Assembly: GCF_026339995.1 (NCBI RefSeq)
Contig: NZ_JAPEPT010000003.1
Span: forward strand, 372,001-436,000
Direction of reading: 5' to 3'
Length of the DNA: 64,000 nt
Source: Streptomyces sp. NBC_01481
GTDB lineage: Bacteria > Actinomycetota > Actinomycetes > Streptomycetales > Streptomycetaceae
The translations under genes were made by a program, and so were the position numbers. Below the pieces are notes generated by a model that did no database searches, had not been told where the DNA came from, and worked only from the letters and a program-made list of their open reading frames with translations. Each line of letters begins with the position of its first letter. The stretch's first letter is position 1. Positions 26,396-35,443 of the stretch are shown piece by piece.

Positions 26396-27283
26396 TCAGA
26401 CCTGCTGCCCGGAGAGGCGCTCGACGGCGCGCAGCAGGGCGGAGTGGTCGAGGCCGCCGTCGCCCTGCGCACGCAGGGAGGCGACGAGCTGGGCGACGAC
26501 CGAACCGACGGGCAGCGCGGCGCCGACGTTGCGCGCGGCGTCGGTGACGATGCCCATGTCCTTGTGGTGCAGGTCGATCCGGAAGCCGGGCTTGAAGTCC
26601 CGGTTCAGGAAGTTGCCCTTCTTGCGGGTCAGGACCGTGGAGCCGGCCAGACCGCCGTTCAGGACGTCCAGGGCGGCCTGGAGGTTCACGCCGGACTTCT
26701 CGAGGAAGACGACGGCCTCGGCGCAGGCCTGGATGTTGACCGCGACGATCAGCTGGTTGGCGGCCTTCACCGTCTGGCCGGAGCCGTGCGGGCCGCACAG
26801 GACGATGGTCTTGCCCAGCGCCTGAAGGATCGGCAGTGCGCTGTCGAAGTCGTCCTGCTCGCCGCCGACCATGATCGAGAGTACGGCCTCGATCGCGCCC
26901 GCCTCGCCGCCGGAGACCGGGGCGTCCAGTACGCGGATGCCCTTCTCGGCCGCGGCCTTGGCGAGGTCCACCGAGGTCTGGGGGGTGATGGAGGACATGT
27001 CGATCAGGAGGGCGCCCTGCCTGGCGTTCTCCAGGATGCCGTTCTCGCCGTACGAGATGGCCTCGACCTGCGGGGAGGCGGGCACCATCGTGATGATGAC
27101 GTCGGCGTCCTTGACGGCCTCGGCAATCGAGGACGCGGCGGTGCCGCCGGCGGCGGTGAGGCGGTCCAGCTTGTCCTGCTCCAGGGTGAAGCCGGTGACC
27201 TGGTAACCCGCCTTCAGCAGGTTCTCGGACATGGGGGAGCCCATGATGCCGAGGCCGATCCATGCAATCTTGGGGGTGCTCAT
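26396..27283 (-). CDS. 2-hydroxy-3-oxopropionate (tartronate semialdehyde) reductase
   Basis: A 295-residue beta-hydroxyacid dehydrogenase. The NAD(P) loop is GLGIMG (residues 10-15), the substrate-binding block APVSGGEAGA is at 121-130, and the catalytic Lys173 lies in GSGQTVKAANQLIV. It reduces the Gcl product tartronate semialdehyde to D-glycerate in the cytoplasm. It follows hyi with a 38-base gap on the same strand and so shares the promoter with paired TTCCG operators. The gene order hyi-TSR beside gcl is the standard glyoxylate-to-glycerate set. Confidence 0.93.
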   Translation of the reverse strand: MSTPKIAWIGLGIMGSPMSENLLKAGYQVTGFTLEQDKLDRLTAAGGTAASSIAEAVKDADVIITMVPASPQVEAISYGENGILENARQGALLIDMSSITPQTSVDLAKAAAEKGIRVLDAPVSGGEAGAIEAVLSIMVGGEQDDFDSALPILQALGKTIVLCGPHGSGQTVKAANQLIVAVNIQACAEAVVFLEKSGVNLQAALDVLNGGLAGSTVLTRKKGNFLNRDFKPGFRIDLHHKDMGIVTDAARNVGAALPVGSVVAQLVASLRAQGDGGLDHSALLRAVERLSGQQV

Positions 27284-27321
27284 GAGGGTGCCTTCCTAAA
27301 AACCTTGGTACGTCGGGGAGT

Positions 27322-28161
27322 TCAGCGGGCCGCGCGAGCCTCTGCCGGGAGCCAGCCGAAGGACTCGGCGCTCGGGCGGTCGCCGGCCTTGTACTCCAGC
27401 CCGACCCAGCCGTCGTAACCGGCCTTCGTCAGCTCGTCGAGAAGCTGCTCCAGCGGCAGCGAGCCGGTGCCCGGCGCGCCTCGGCCCGGGTTGTCCGCGA
27501 TCTGGACGTGGCCGGTCTTGCCGGCATAGGCCGCGATGACCTGGCTGACGTCCTCGCCGTTCATCGACAGGTGGTAGATGTCGAGCAGGAACCTGGCATT
27601 GCCGAGTCCCGTCGCCGCGTTCACCTTGTCGACGACCTCGATCGCGGCCGGGGCGCTCACCAGCGGGTAGCGCGGGGACTCCGGCTTGTTGAGGGTTTCG
27701 ACCAGCAGGATCGCACCGATCCGGTCGGCCGCGCGGGCTGCAAGTACCAGGTTCTCCAGGGCGAGTTCGTCCTGGACGGCCGGGTCGACGCCCTCGACGC
27801 GGTTGCCGTACAGCGCGTTGAGCGCCTTGCAGCCCACCGAGGCGGCGAAGTCCGCGGCCACGTCGATGTTGGCGCGGAAGCGGCCGGACTCCTCACCGGG
27901 CACGGAGAGCGCGCCGCGGTCGGGGCCCGGCAGCTGCCCGGCGTAGAAGTTCAGGCCCACCAGCTGGGTGCCCGCGTCGTCGAGCGCCTTCTTGAGGGCG
28001 TCGAGGTCGGCCTGGGGCGGGGTGGGGGTCTCGATCCAGGGCCACCACAGCTCGACCGCCGTGAAGCCCGCCGCGGCTGCTGCCGCGGGGCGCTCCAGGA
28101 GCGGGAGTTCCGTGAAGAGGATCGAGAGGTTCACATCGAAGCGCTGGTTCGTGTTTCCCAT
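27322..28161 (-). CDS. hyi: Hydroxypyruvate isomerase (TIM-barrel)
   Basis: A 279-residue TIM-barrel protein of the Hyi/xylose-isomerase-like group. FDVNLSILFTELPLLERPAAAAAAGFTAVELWWPW starts it, then LLVETLNKPESPRYPL and FLLDIYHLSMNGEDV carry the metal-binding Glu and Asp, and WVGLEYKAGD ends it. Hyi interconverts hydroxypyruvate and tartronate semialdehyde. It is promoter-proximal of the hyi-TSR unit. The two 15-bp palindromes end at 28214, within 55 bases of the start, where they can block RNA polymerase. Confidence 0.92.
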   Translation of the reverse strand: MGNTNQRFDVNLSILFTELPLLERPAAAAAAGFTAVELWWPWIETPTPPQADLDALKKALDDAGTQLVGLNFYAGQLPGPDRGALSVPGEESGRFRANIDVAADFAASVGCKALNALYGNRVEGVDPAVQDELALENLVLAARAADRIGAILLVETLNKPESPRYPLVSAPAAIEVVDKVNAATGLGNARFLLDIYHLSMNGEDVSQVIAAYAGKTGHVQIADNPGRGAPGTGSLPLEQLLDELTKAGYDGWVGLEYKAGDRPSAESFGWLPAEARAAR

Positions 28162-28178
28162 GAGGGGTGCTGCGCTCC

Positions 28179-28214
28179 TTCCGTATTGCGGAAGTCAGTT
28201 TCTGCTTAACGGAA
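28179..28214. promoter_or_regulatory. Paired palindromic operator upstream of hyi-TSR (TTCCG-N5-CGGAA type)
   Basis: TTCCGTATTGCGGAA (28179-28193, perfect) and TTCTGCTTAACGGAA (28200-28214, one mismatch) again lie 21 bases apart, as upstream of gcl. Within each pair one site is perfect and one imperfect. Confidence 0.8.
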
Positions 28215-28254
28215 GATTGCCTGTGATGGGGGAGGGCTGTCAAGAGCGGGCAAC

Positions 28255-28323
28255 CAAAAAAGCGCCCCCGAGCCAGGGGACAGAGGGCCTGTTCAGGCTC
28301 CTGTCCCCGGCTCGGAAGGCGCT
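28255..28323 (-). terminator. Rho-independent terminator of the mce operon
   Basis: On the minus strand AGCGCC..CGAGCC..GGGGACAG pairs with CTGTCCCC..GGCTCG..GGCGCT around a roughly 16-base loop and is followed by six T residues (A-tract at 28256-28261 on the plus strand). It begins about 30 bases after the last mce-operon stop at 28350. Confidence 0.88.
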
Positions 28324-28349
28324 CGGCGGCTTTCCGCGGGCGAAAGGGG

Positions 28350-29129
28350 CTAGAGCGCGTCCACCGCACTCACCTTCCAGCCCGCGGACGTACGGGTCAG
28401 AGTCATCCGCACCCGATTCAGGTCGACGCGCGGCCCCGTCACCTGCGTGCTCGTGGTCACCTGGTTGACGAAGAGCAGCACGACGGCCCTGTCCGGCGAG
28501 GCCGACACCACCGAGGCGGCCGGTGCGCCGCCGCCCGGCGGCTTCACCACCGTCGCCCGGACCACCCCGTGGTACTTCGCCGCGGTCGGCGCCACCACCC
28601 TTGCCGTCGTCCTGCCGTACTCGTCACGGAACGAACCGGTGAGATGGCCGCGCGCCGCGGCGAAGTCCTTGTCGAGCCGCCGGTAGTCGTACGACAGCAC
28701 CGCGGGCGCCGCTTGCCGCGCCGCGGCGAGTGCCTGCGCCCGCGCCCCCTCGGTCCGCCGGCCGTCCCCGTACTCCCAGCCGAGCACGGCGACCGCGGCC
28801 AGCAGCGCCGCCACGAGCACGGCCAGCACGGCGCAGAACCTGCCTCGCCGCCGGCCGCGTGCGGCAGCGGCCACCGGTTCGTCGGCGACCAGGACGGGCC
28901 CGGCCTGCTGTTCGACCGCCTTCCGTCCCTGGCTCGCGTCGTCCGGTGCCTCCAGAGGCAGGTCATCCGGTGCCTGCGCAGGCGCATCCTCCCCGGCCTG
29001 CGGACACGTCTCCTCGGGACTGCGGGTCGCGACCCGTTCCGTACGCCGGGCCGCCGCGCGGGCGGCAGCGGCCATCGAGCGACGGCCGGGGGATGCGGCG
29101 CCGGGGCCTCGGCCGCTCGGGTTCGCCAC
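28350..29129 (-). CDS. Mce-associated membrane protein 2
   Basis: A protein of about 259 residues with a long polar N-terminal region, one membrane helix (FCAVLAVLVAALLAAVAVLGW, near residues 115-135) and an extracytoplasmic domain ending TLTRTSAGWKVSAVDAL. This is the layout of the Mce-associated (Mas) proteins that follow mce genes in actinobacteria and stabilise the complex. GTG 29129 is preferred because GAGGAGC lies just before it; GTGs at 29144 and 29189 are alternatives. Last gene of the operon, five bases or more downstream of its relative at 29194. Confidence 0.75.
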   Translation of the reverse strand: MANPSGRGPGAASPGRRSMAAAARAAARRTERVATRSPEETCPQAGEDAPAQAPDDLPLEAPDDASQGRKAVEQQAGPVLVADEPVAAAARGRRRGRFCAVLAVLVAALLAAVAVLGWEYGDGRRTEGARAQALAAARQAAPAVLSYDYRRLDKDFAAARGHLTGSFRDEYGRTTARVVAPTAAKYHGVVRATVVKPPGGGAPAASVVSASPDRAVVLLFVNQVTTSTQVTGPRVDLNRVRMTLTRTSAGWKVSAVDAL

Positions 29130-29193
29130 GGTGTTGCTCCTCACTGCCTTGCTCCTCACTGCAGGTGGTACGGGTGTGTGCCCGGGCACGGCG

Positions 29194-29769
29194 TCAGCCG
29201 ACGAACTCGACGTCGGAGGTCAGCCAGCGGCCGTGCTCCAGTACGAGATCGAGCTGCAGCCGATAGGTGCGGGCCTGGCCCCCCGGCGCGGCGGTGTTGG
29301 TCACCTTGCTGTCGGCGACGACCAGGACGCGGGCCGTGCGCTCGTCGGAACGCGTGATGCCCGCTTCGAGCACCTGCCCCTGCGAGACCGACTTGTTGGC
29401 CGCGACCAGCTTCGTCAGTTCGTTCGTCTGCGCGGAGAACTGCTCCTTGAAGTCACCGGTGGCGCCCTTCAGCACGTTCTCGCTGTCCTGCGCGTAGTGC
29501 CGGTAGTCCAGCGAGGTGAAGTTCAGCGCGGACTGCCGGGCGGCGGCCAGTATCTCCTGGTGCCGCTGCGCCTCGGCGCGCTGCTCGTACACCTGGACGC
29601 AGAGCCAGCCGCTCAGCGCCGTGGTCACCACCGTCGCCACCACGAGGGCCGCCGCCGTCGCTCTGCCCTGCCGGGCCGAGGCCGCCGTTCTGGTGCCGAG
29701 CAGGCGCAGCGAGCGCGTCAGGCGCGTGAGGATGCCCGCGTTCATGCCATAGGTCCGACGAGCAGCCAT
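29194..29769 (-). CDS. Mce-associated membrane protein 1
   Basis: A 191-residue protein with one membrane helix (AAALVVATVVTTALSGWLCVQVY, near 40-62) and an external domain (LNFTSLDYRHYAQDSENVLKGATGDFKEQF.. YRLQLDLVLEHGRWLTSDVEFVG) that resembles its downstream neighbour, suggesting an old duplication. ATG 29769 has AAAGGA upstream and overlaps the MceF end by 28 bases; ATG 29745 forms an ATGA junction with that stop and is an equally good start. It probably works with the Mce transporter at the membrane. Confidence 0.75.
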   Translation of the reverse strand: MAARRTYGMNAGILTRLTRSLRLLGTRTAASARQGRATAAALVVATVVTTALSGWLCVQVYEQRAEAQRHQEILAAARQSALNFTSLDYRHYAQDSENVLKGATGDFKEQFSAQTNELTKLVAANKSVSQGQVLEAGITRSDERTARVLVVADSKVTNTAAPGGQARTYRLQLDLVLEHGRWLTSDVEFVG

Positions 29770-31013
29770 TGCCACGAGTCCTTTCCGAGCACGCTCTGTT
29801 CGCCGCCCGTCGAGCCGATCTCGACGAGCGTTCCGTCCGGACCGGCCACGATGCCGGTCTCGGGGTCGTACGGGGTGACATACGCCGCCCGGCCGGCCCC
29901 CGCCGAAGCCGTGGCACCGGGCACGTTCTGTGCGCCGCGGACCGAGGTGGCGCTGCCGCGCGGGGCCGCGCAGTGCGCGCCCGTGTTCGCGGGGCGCTCG
30001 GCGGTGTCCGCCGGGTCGCGCCGCTGGGTGCCGTATCCCTGGCGGCACGGCGGCGGATCGTCGGCTCCCGCGACCAGCCCGAAGTGGGTGGTGCCGTCGC
30101 CCGGGATCACGGTGGAGCTGCCCGCGACGACCACCGGGAAGGTCACCAGGGCCTGTTCCACGCCGGGCAGCCGGGCCACCGTGATCTGGCCGCCGCTGAT
30201 CAGATTTCCCAGCAGTACGGGCAGATGGGTCTCGTTCGCCTTGAGCAGCGAGTTCAGCTCCTGCGCGGCAGGCGCCGCCGAGCCGATCAGCTTGCGCAGA
30301 TCCCCGTCGCTCGATTTCAGCTCGGCGGTCAGGGCGGCAAGGTCGTGCGAGAAGGACTTGATGGCCGAGCCCTTGTCGACCTGCGTCTTGAGAACCGTGC
30401 GCGAGTCCTCGATCAGCGAGACGGTCTGCGGCAGGGACGCGGACGCCGACTCCACGAGACTGTTGCCCGAGTCGACAAGTCGGCTCAGATGCGGGCCGGT
30501 TCCGGCGAAGGCCTTGCCGAGCTCGTCGACCGTGATCCGCAGATCCTCTTTGCCCACGGAGTTGACCAGCCGGTCCAGACTCAGCACGACATCCGTGGTG
30601 GGCAGCGGCACCCGGGTGTCACCGCGGCCGATCACGCTGCCGTCCCGCAGAGAGGGGCCGTCGCTGTTCCGCGGCTGGAGGTCGACGTACTGCTCGCCGA
30701 CCGCCGAACGGTTCGCCACCACCGCCAGCGTGTCGGCCGGTATCCGCACCCCGTCCTCGATGTCCAGCATCACCTGCACCCCGTCGGCACCCGCAAGCCG
30801 CAGCTCACCGACGCGGCCGACCGGCACCCCGCGATAGGTGACCTCCGCCCCCGGGAAGACGCCTCCGGACTCGGTGAATTCGGCGCGCACGGTGTAACCG
30901 CGGTCGAGGAGCATGTCCGCCAGGCCCGTGTACTGGGCGCCGACGTACGACACCCCGACGGCGGTGACCGTGGCGAAGGCGAGCAACTGGGCCTTGACCG
31001 TACGAGTGATCAC
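29742..31013 (-). CDS. Mce family protein, sixth of the set (MceF-like)
   Basis: A 423-residue protein with one N-terminal membrane anchor (residues about 8-28), an MlaD/MCE domain (YTVRAEFTESGGVFPGAEVTYRGVPVGRVGELRL.. about 37-115) and a long helical region, with a Gly/Ala-rich, Cys-containing tail. Mce proteins form a hexameric tube that carries lipids or sterols from outside the membrane to the YrbE permeases. The GTG start and upstream TGA overlap (GTGA). Confidence 0.87.
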   Translation of the reverse strand: MITRTVKAQLLAFATVTAVGVSYVGAQYTGLADMLLDRGYTVRAEFTESGGVFPGAEVTYRGVPVGRVGELRLAGADGVQVMLDIEDGVRIPADTLAVVANRSAVGEQYVDLQPRNSDGPSLRDGSVIGRGDTRVPLPTTDVVLSLDRLVNSVGKEDLRITVDELGKAFAGTGPHLSRLVDSGNSLVESASASLPQTVSLIEDSRTVLKTQVDKGSAIKSFSHDLAALTAELKSSDGDLRKLIGSAAPAAQELNSLLKANETHLPVLLGNLISGGQITVARLPGVEQALVTFPVVVAGSSTVIPGDGTTHFGLVAGADDPPPCRQGYGTQRRDPADTAERPANTGAHCAAPRGSATSVRGAQNVPGATASAGAGRAAYVTPYDPETGIVAGPDGTLVEIGSTGGEQSVLGKDSWQWLLVGPMA

Positions 31014-32284
31014 GGCTGCATCCCCTTCAGCATGAGCTCGGCGAGGGCGGGGGAGACCCCGGCAGGAAAGCGTTCGGCGTCCCCGCCTCCGTAGGCGGCG
31101 TAACTGCCGGTGCACACCGGCGGGCACAGCGGATCCGTGTCGACCGGCGGGGGAGAAGGTGTCGTCGGCGCGCCCGGGACCTTGGGCAGCGAGGTGGGCA
31201 GCGGTACGCCGGGCAGCTCGGGCAGGTCCGGCAGCCCGGGTTTGTCCGGTGCGCCCGGCTTCTTTGGCTCCTCGGCGAGATTGCCGTAGATGCTCGCGAG
31301 ATCGAGATCCGCGGTGATCCTGAGATTGACGTAGTCGCCCTTGATCGCGCCCGTCACATTGCGCGGGAACGGATACGTCGTCAGCAGCTCCAGCGCGTTC
31401 GGCAGATCACTGCCCGCCTTGTTCAACTGCGCCAGGATCGGCCGCAGACTGCGCAGATTGGCGACCAGGTCGGCCCGCGAGGCATTGACCACCTTGGTGC
31501 CCGCCGTGCCGAGCTTGGAGAGCGAGGTGAGCATCGCGGTCAGATTGCGGCGCTGGTCGGCCAGCACCTTCAGGGCGCCCGGCATGGTGTCGACCGCCGT
31601 GGCGATGGTCTTCTTCTCCCGCGCAAGTCGCCCCGCCAGCCGGTCGATGCCTTCGAGCGCGCGGACGATCTCCTTGCGCTGCCCGTCGAGGCCGCCGATG
31701 AAGGTGTCGAGCTCGCTCAGCAGGGACTTCACCCGGTTCTCCCGGCCCTCCAGGGCCTTGTTCAGCTCTGTGGTGACCGTCTTCAGCTGGGCCACCCCGC
31801 CGCCGTTGAGCAGCGCCGACAGCGCGGACAGCACCTCCTCGATCTCCGGGTTGCGCCCGCTGCGGGACAGCGGGATCCGGTCGCCGTCACCGAGCTTTCC
31901 CGCGGGGGCGCTGTCCACCGGGGCGGACAGCGCCACGTACTTCTCGCCGAGCATGCTCGTCTGGCGCAGCTCGGCGATCGCGTTGGCCGGCAGCTTCACC
32001 TTGCCGTCGACCCGCAGCCGCACCCGGGCGTGCCAGCCGGCCAGTTCCACCTTCTCGACCGCGCCCACGGTGACGTTGTTGACCTTCACGGCCGACTGCG
32101 GAACCAGATCGAGTACGTCCCGGAACTCGACGGTGACCCGGTAGGCGTTGCCGTCGTCGGCCGCGCCGCCGGGCAGCCCCACGTCGTACAGGCCGTTGAA
32201 CTCGCAGCCGGTGAGCACGACCGAGCCCATCGCCGTCCACAGGGCCGCGGCCCTGCCCCCGCGCAGCACTCTGCTGAACCTCAT
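31010..32284 (-). CDS. Mce family lipoprotein, fifth of the set (MceE/LprN-like)
   Basis: A 424-residue Mce protein made as a lipoprotein: the signal ends VVLTGCEF with Cys27 as the lipidation site, as in mycobacterial MceE. The MCE domain follows (YRVTVEFRDVLDLVPQSAVKVNNVTVGAVEKVEL), then helical repeats and a Pro-rich C-terminus (PDKPGLPDLPELPGVPLP) of about 60 residues ending in a Cys pair. ATGA overlap with the upstream gene and GTGA overlap with the downstream one. Confidence 0.9.
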   Translation of the reverse strand: MRFSRVLRGGRAAALWTAMGSVVLTGCEFNGLYDVGLPGGAADDGNAYRVTVEFRDVLDLVPQSAVKVNNVTVGAVEKVELAGWHARVRLRVDGKVKLPANAIAELRQTSMLGEKYVALSAPVDSAPAGKLGDGDRIPLSRSGRNPEIEEVLSALSALLNGGGVAQLKTVTTELNKALEGRENRVKSLLSELDTFIGGLDGQRKEIVRALEGIDRLAGRLAREKKTIATAVDTMPGALKVLADQRRNLTAMLTSLSKLGTAGTKVVNASRADLVANLRSLRPILAQLNKAGSDLPNALELLTTYPFPRNVTGAIKGDYVNLRITADLDLASIYGNLAEEPKKPGAPDKPGLPDLPELPGVPLPTSLPKVPGAPTTPSPPPVDTDPLCPPVCTGSYAAYGGGDAERFPAGVSPALAELMLKGMQP

Positions 32285-33435
32285 GCACCGGCCTCCAGGA
32301 TTCCGCCGAGCGTCCGGTCGACCGGTCCGGTGCCCGACACCGGTGCGGCGGTGGGCAGTTGGGGCAGCGTGTCGAAGAGCTGCCGGAGCTCCTTGCAGTC
32401 CGGGTTCTTGCCGCCCGCGTCCCCCGTGGTCCGCAGCAGCGAGCACAGCAGCGCGGCCGGATCCTGTGACTGGTTCAGGTTGTTACGGGTGTCGAGGGTG
32501 CCGGACGAGGGGTTGTAGGCGTTCTGCAGATTGGAGAGCCCGGCCGGTGCGACCTCCAGCAGTTCCGCCAGGGCGGCACGCTGGGTGACCAGCACTCGGG
32601 TGACCTTGCTGAGTCCCTTCACATCGGCGGTCAGCGCCTTCTTGTTGCCGCGAACGAACGCGGACACATCGCCGAGCGCAACCCCCAGATTCCGCAGCGC
32701 CGCCGCCAGGTCCTTGCGTTCGCCGGCGAGCTGGTCGGCCACCTGGGCGAGGCTGTCGTTGAACGACCGCACGTTCCTGTCGTCGGCGGCCAGCGCCGCG
32801 GTGAACACCTGCAGGTTGCGTACGGTGCCGAACAGGTCCTGCCTGCCGTCGGACAGGGTGGTGACCGCCAGCGACAGGTCCTCGACCGTCTGGTGGAGCT
32901 TGGCGCCCTGCCCGTCGAGGTTGTCCGCGCTCACCCCGAGCAGCCGGGACAGCGAGCCGTCCGCGTTGGCGCCCTTGGGGCCCAGCGCCTCGGCTGTCGT
33001 ATGCAGGCTGTCGAAGACCCGGTCCAGCTCGACCGGCACGGCCGTGCGGCTCAGCGGAATGACCGCGCCGTCCTTCATCGCGGGCCCGCCGCGGTAGACG
33101 GGCAGCAGCTGGACGTAACGGTCGCTGACGACCGAGGAGTTGATGATCGCGGCCTGCGCGTCGGCGGGGATCCTGCGACCGGGCTCGTACTCCAGCTCCA
33201 CCCGCACCCGGCCGCCCTCCGGCGTGATCTTCCCGACCTCGCCGACGCGGACGCCGAGGACGCGCACGTCCGAGCCGGGGTGGATGCCGACGGTGCGCGG
33301 GAAGTACGCGGTGACATGGACCGGGGACGAGCGCGGCCACAGGACGACCGCCGCCGTGCCCGCGACGAGCGCGAACGCCAGGGCCAGTGCCACGCGCCGG
33401 GTGAGGCGTCCTCTCCAAACGAGCCGGGCGTTCAT
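32281..33435 (-). CDS. Mce family protein, fourth of the set (MceD-like)
   Basis: A 384-residue protein with a membrane anchor at about 15-33, an MCE domain (VHVTAYFPRTVGIHPGSDVRVLGVRVGEVGKITPEGGRVRVELEY, about 40-120) and a helical domain with heptad-like spacing. The C-terminal quarter has two Cys residues (LLCSLLRTT.. NPDCKEL) that could form a disulphide outside the cell. ATGA overlaps at both ends. Confidence 0.88.
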   Translation of the reverse strand: MNARLVWRGRLTRRVALALAFALVAGTAAVVLWPRSSPVHVTAYFPRTVGIHPGSDVRVLGVRVGEVGKITPEGGRVRVELEYEPGRRIPADAQAAIINSSVVSDRYVQLLPVYRGGPAMKDGAVIPLSRTAVPVELDRVFDSLHTTAEALGPKGANADGSLSRLLGVSADNLDGQGAKLHQTVEDLSLAVTTLSDGRQDLFGTVRNLQVFTAALAADDRNVRSFNDSLAQVADQLAGERKDLAAALRNLGVALGDVSAFVRGNKKALTADVKGLSKVTRVLVTQRAALAELLEVAPAGLSNLQNAYNPSSGTLDTRNNLNQSQDPAALLCSLLRTTGDAGGKNPDCKELRQLFDTLPQLPTAAPVSGTGPVDRTLGGILEAGA

Positions 33436-34412
33436 CGCGAGCCTCCCGTCCGCGGAACCACCGGAGTGGCGACCATGTTCTGGATGTAGCTGTCGAACCA
33501 CCGCCCGTTGCCAAGGGTGTTGGTGAACACGCGCACATACGGCGCGAGCAGCTTGATGCTGCGGTCGAGGCTCGCCTGGTTGCGTTCGAGCATGGCGACC
33601 ACCGAGCCCAGGCCCTTGAGCGCCGGGCCGATCTGCTTGCGGTTGTCCTGCACCAGGCCCGAGAGCTGGACGCCCAGTGCGGCCGAGCTCTTGAGCAGCG
33701 AGTGGATCGCCGCCCGCCGCGCGGCGATCTCCTTGAAGAGTTTGTCGCCGTCCTTGACCAGTACGGCGAACTCGTCGGAGCGGTCCTTCAGCACGCCGGT
33801 GACCCCGTTGGCGTGATCGAGGAGTTCCCGAAGCGACTGATCGCGGGAGGCCACCGTCCGGGAGATCTTCGACAGACCCTTGATGGACGCCCGTACCTCG
33901 GCGGGCGAATCCTCGAAGGTGGTGGAGATGGTGTCGAGCGCCTTCGCCAGCCGGGCGGTGTCCACCTTCTCCGTGGTGGTTGTCAGATCGCTGAACGCCG
34001 CCACGACGTCGTACGCCGGAGTTGTCCGGTTGAGCGGGATCTCGCTGCCGGGCCGCAGCTGCCCGGATCCCTTCGGCTGCAGCGCGAGGTACTTCGCGCC
34101 CAGGATCGTCTTGACCCTGATGGCGGCCCCGGTCCGGGTGCCGAACTCCGGCTCGCCCTTGATCCGGAAGGTGACCTTCACGTGGTCACCGTCCAGGTCG
34201 ACCTCGTCGACCTTGCCCACCTTGACCCCCGCGATCCGCACCTCGTCGCCGGGCTTGAGGCCGCCCGCCTCGGAGAAGGCCGCGCTGTAGGTCTCGCCGT
34301 CGCCGATCAGCGGCAGGCTGTCGGCGTTGAACGCGGCCAGTGCCAGCAGCGCGAGCGTGGTGACGCCCACGGCTCCGATCACCACAGGATTTCTCTCACG
34401 GAACGGGATCAT
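33432..34412 (-). CDS. Mce family protein, third of the set (MceC-like)
   Basis: A 326-residue protein starting MIPFRERNPVVIGAVG with an anchor at about 9-28. The MCE domain (YSAAFSEAGGLKPGDEVRIAGVKVGKVDEVDL.. VKTILGAKYLALQPKG) covers about 38-115, followed by a long helical domain and WFDSYIQNM near the end, a motif shared with the second Mce protein (WFNFYLCDF). ATG 34412 gives an ATGA overlap with the upstream stop; a GTG at 34418 is also in frame. Confidence 0.88.
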   Translation of the reverse strand: MIPFRERNPVVIGAVGVTTLALLALAAFNADSLPLIGDGETYSAAFSEAGGLKPGDEVRIAGVKVGKVDEVDLDGDHVKVTFRIKGEPEFGTRTGAAIRVKTILGAKYLALQPKGSGQLRPGSEIPLNRTTPAYDVVAAFSDLTTTTEKVDTARLAKALDTISTTFEDSPAEVRASIKGLSKISRTVASRDQSLRELLDHANGVTGVLKDRSDEFAVLVKDGDKLFKEIAARRAAIHSLLKSSAALGVQLSGLVQDNRKQIGPALKGLGSVVAMLERNQASLDRSIKLLAPYVRVFTNTLGNGRWFDSYIQNMVATPVVPRTGGSR

Positions 34413-35443
34413 GAGCACCTCGCCCGGGCGACATGGAGCTCGGGGGTGATGACCTCTTTGGTCTTCGGCAGCACGATCCGGCCGTCGAAGTCGCAGAGGT
34501 AGAAGTTGAACCAGGAGCCGTACGAGGCGGTCCCCGTCAGCTTGTTGAGCTTGTTCGGCAGCCGTTTCAGCACGCCCTCCACGGTCTTCTCGTTCTCGTT
34601 CAGCGTTCCGGTGAGCTCTCTCAGCCCGGCGATGTCGTCACGCAGCGGCGGCCGGGCGTCCTGGAGCAGACCCGAGGTGGCCTCGGTCAGCCCGTCGATG
34701 CCCGCCAGCGAGGCACCGATCGGCTTGCGGTCGGCGGACAGACCGGAGATCAGCCGCTGCAGCTGCTTGAGCAGCCCGGAGAAGCGGGCATCGCGCTTGT
34801 CCAGGGTCCCCAGCACCGTGTTGAGGTTGTCGATCACGGAGCCGATCAGCTCGTCGCGGTCGGCGATCGTCGTGGTGAGCGACGCGGTGTGGGCGAGCAG
34901 GCTGCCCACCGTCCCGCCCTCGCCCTGCAGGGTCTTGATGATCTCGGTGGCGAGCTGGTTGACGTCATCGGGGCTCAGCGCCGCGAACAGCGGCTTGAAC
35001 CCGCCGAGCAGAGCGTTGAGATCGAGCGCGGGCTTCGTCCGGGACAGCGGGATCACTCCGCCCGCCTCAAGCCGTGTGCCGTCGCCCGCGCCTTCGGTCA
35101 GCGCGACATAGCGCGAGCCAACCAGGCTCCGGTAGCGGATGACGGCGCCGGTGCTCGCCAGCAGCGGCCGGTCATGGGCGACGGTGAACGTCACCTCGGC
35201 GAGTGTGCGGTCCTTGATCGCGATGTCCCGGACCTCACCGACACGTACTCCGGCGACCCTGATGTCGTCGCCCTCCTCCAGGCTGGTGACATCGCTGAAC
35301 ACCGCCCGGTAGGTGTCCTCCGGTGTAAAGCTGATGTTGACGATGGTCGCCGCGAGCAGCGCGGTGGCCAGCACCGTCACCACGGCGAACACACTGAACT
35401 TGACCAGCGGCGCCATGGCCGCCGTGGCACGTGCCCTCCTCAT
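34409..35443 (-). CDS. Mce family protein, second of the set (MceB-like)
   Basis: A 344-residue protein with an anchor at about 13-33, an MCE domain (YRAVFSDVTSLEEGDDIRVAGVRVGEVRDI.., about 44-125) and an extended helical segment, closing with YGSWFNFYLCDFDG, the usual MceB end with a conserved Cys. It overlaps both neighbours by ATGA. Confidence 0.88.
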   Translation of the reverse strand: MRRARATAAMAPLVKFSVFAVVTVLATALLAATIVNISFTPEDTYRAVFSDVTSLEEGDDIRVAGVRVGEVRDIAIKDRTLAEVTFTVAHDRPLLASTGAVIRYRSLVGSRYVALTEGAGDGTRLEAGGVIPLSRTKPALDLNALLGGFKPLFAALSPDDVNQLATEIIKTLQGEGGTVGSLLAHTASLTTTIADRDELIGSVIDNLNTVLGTLDKRDARFSGLLKQLQRLISGLSADRKPIGASLAGIDGLTEATSGLLQDARPPLRDDIAGLRELTGTLNENEKTVEGVLKRLPNKLNKLTGTASYGSWFNFYLCDFDGRIVLPKTKEVITPELHVARARCS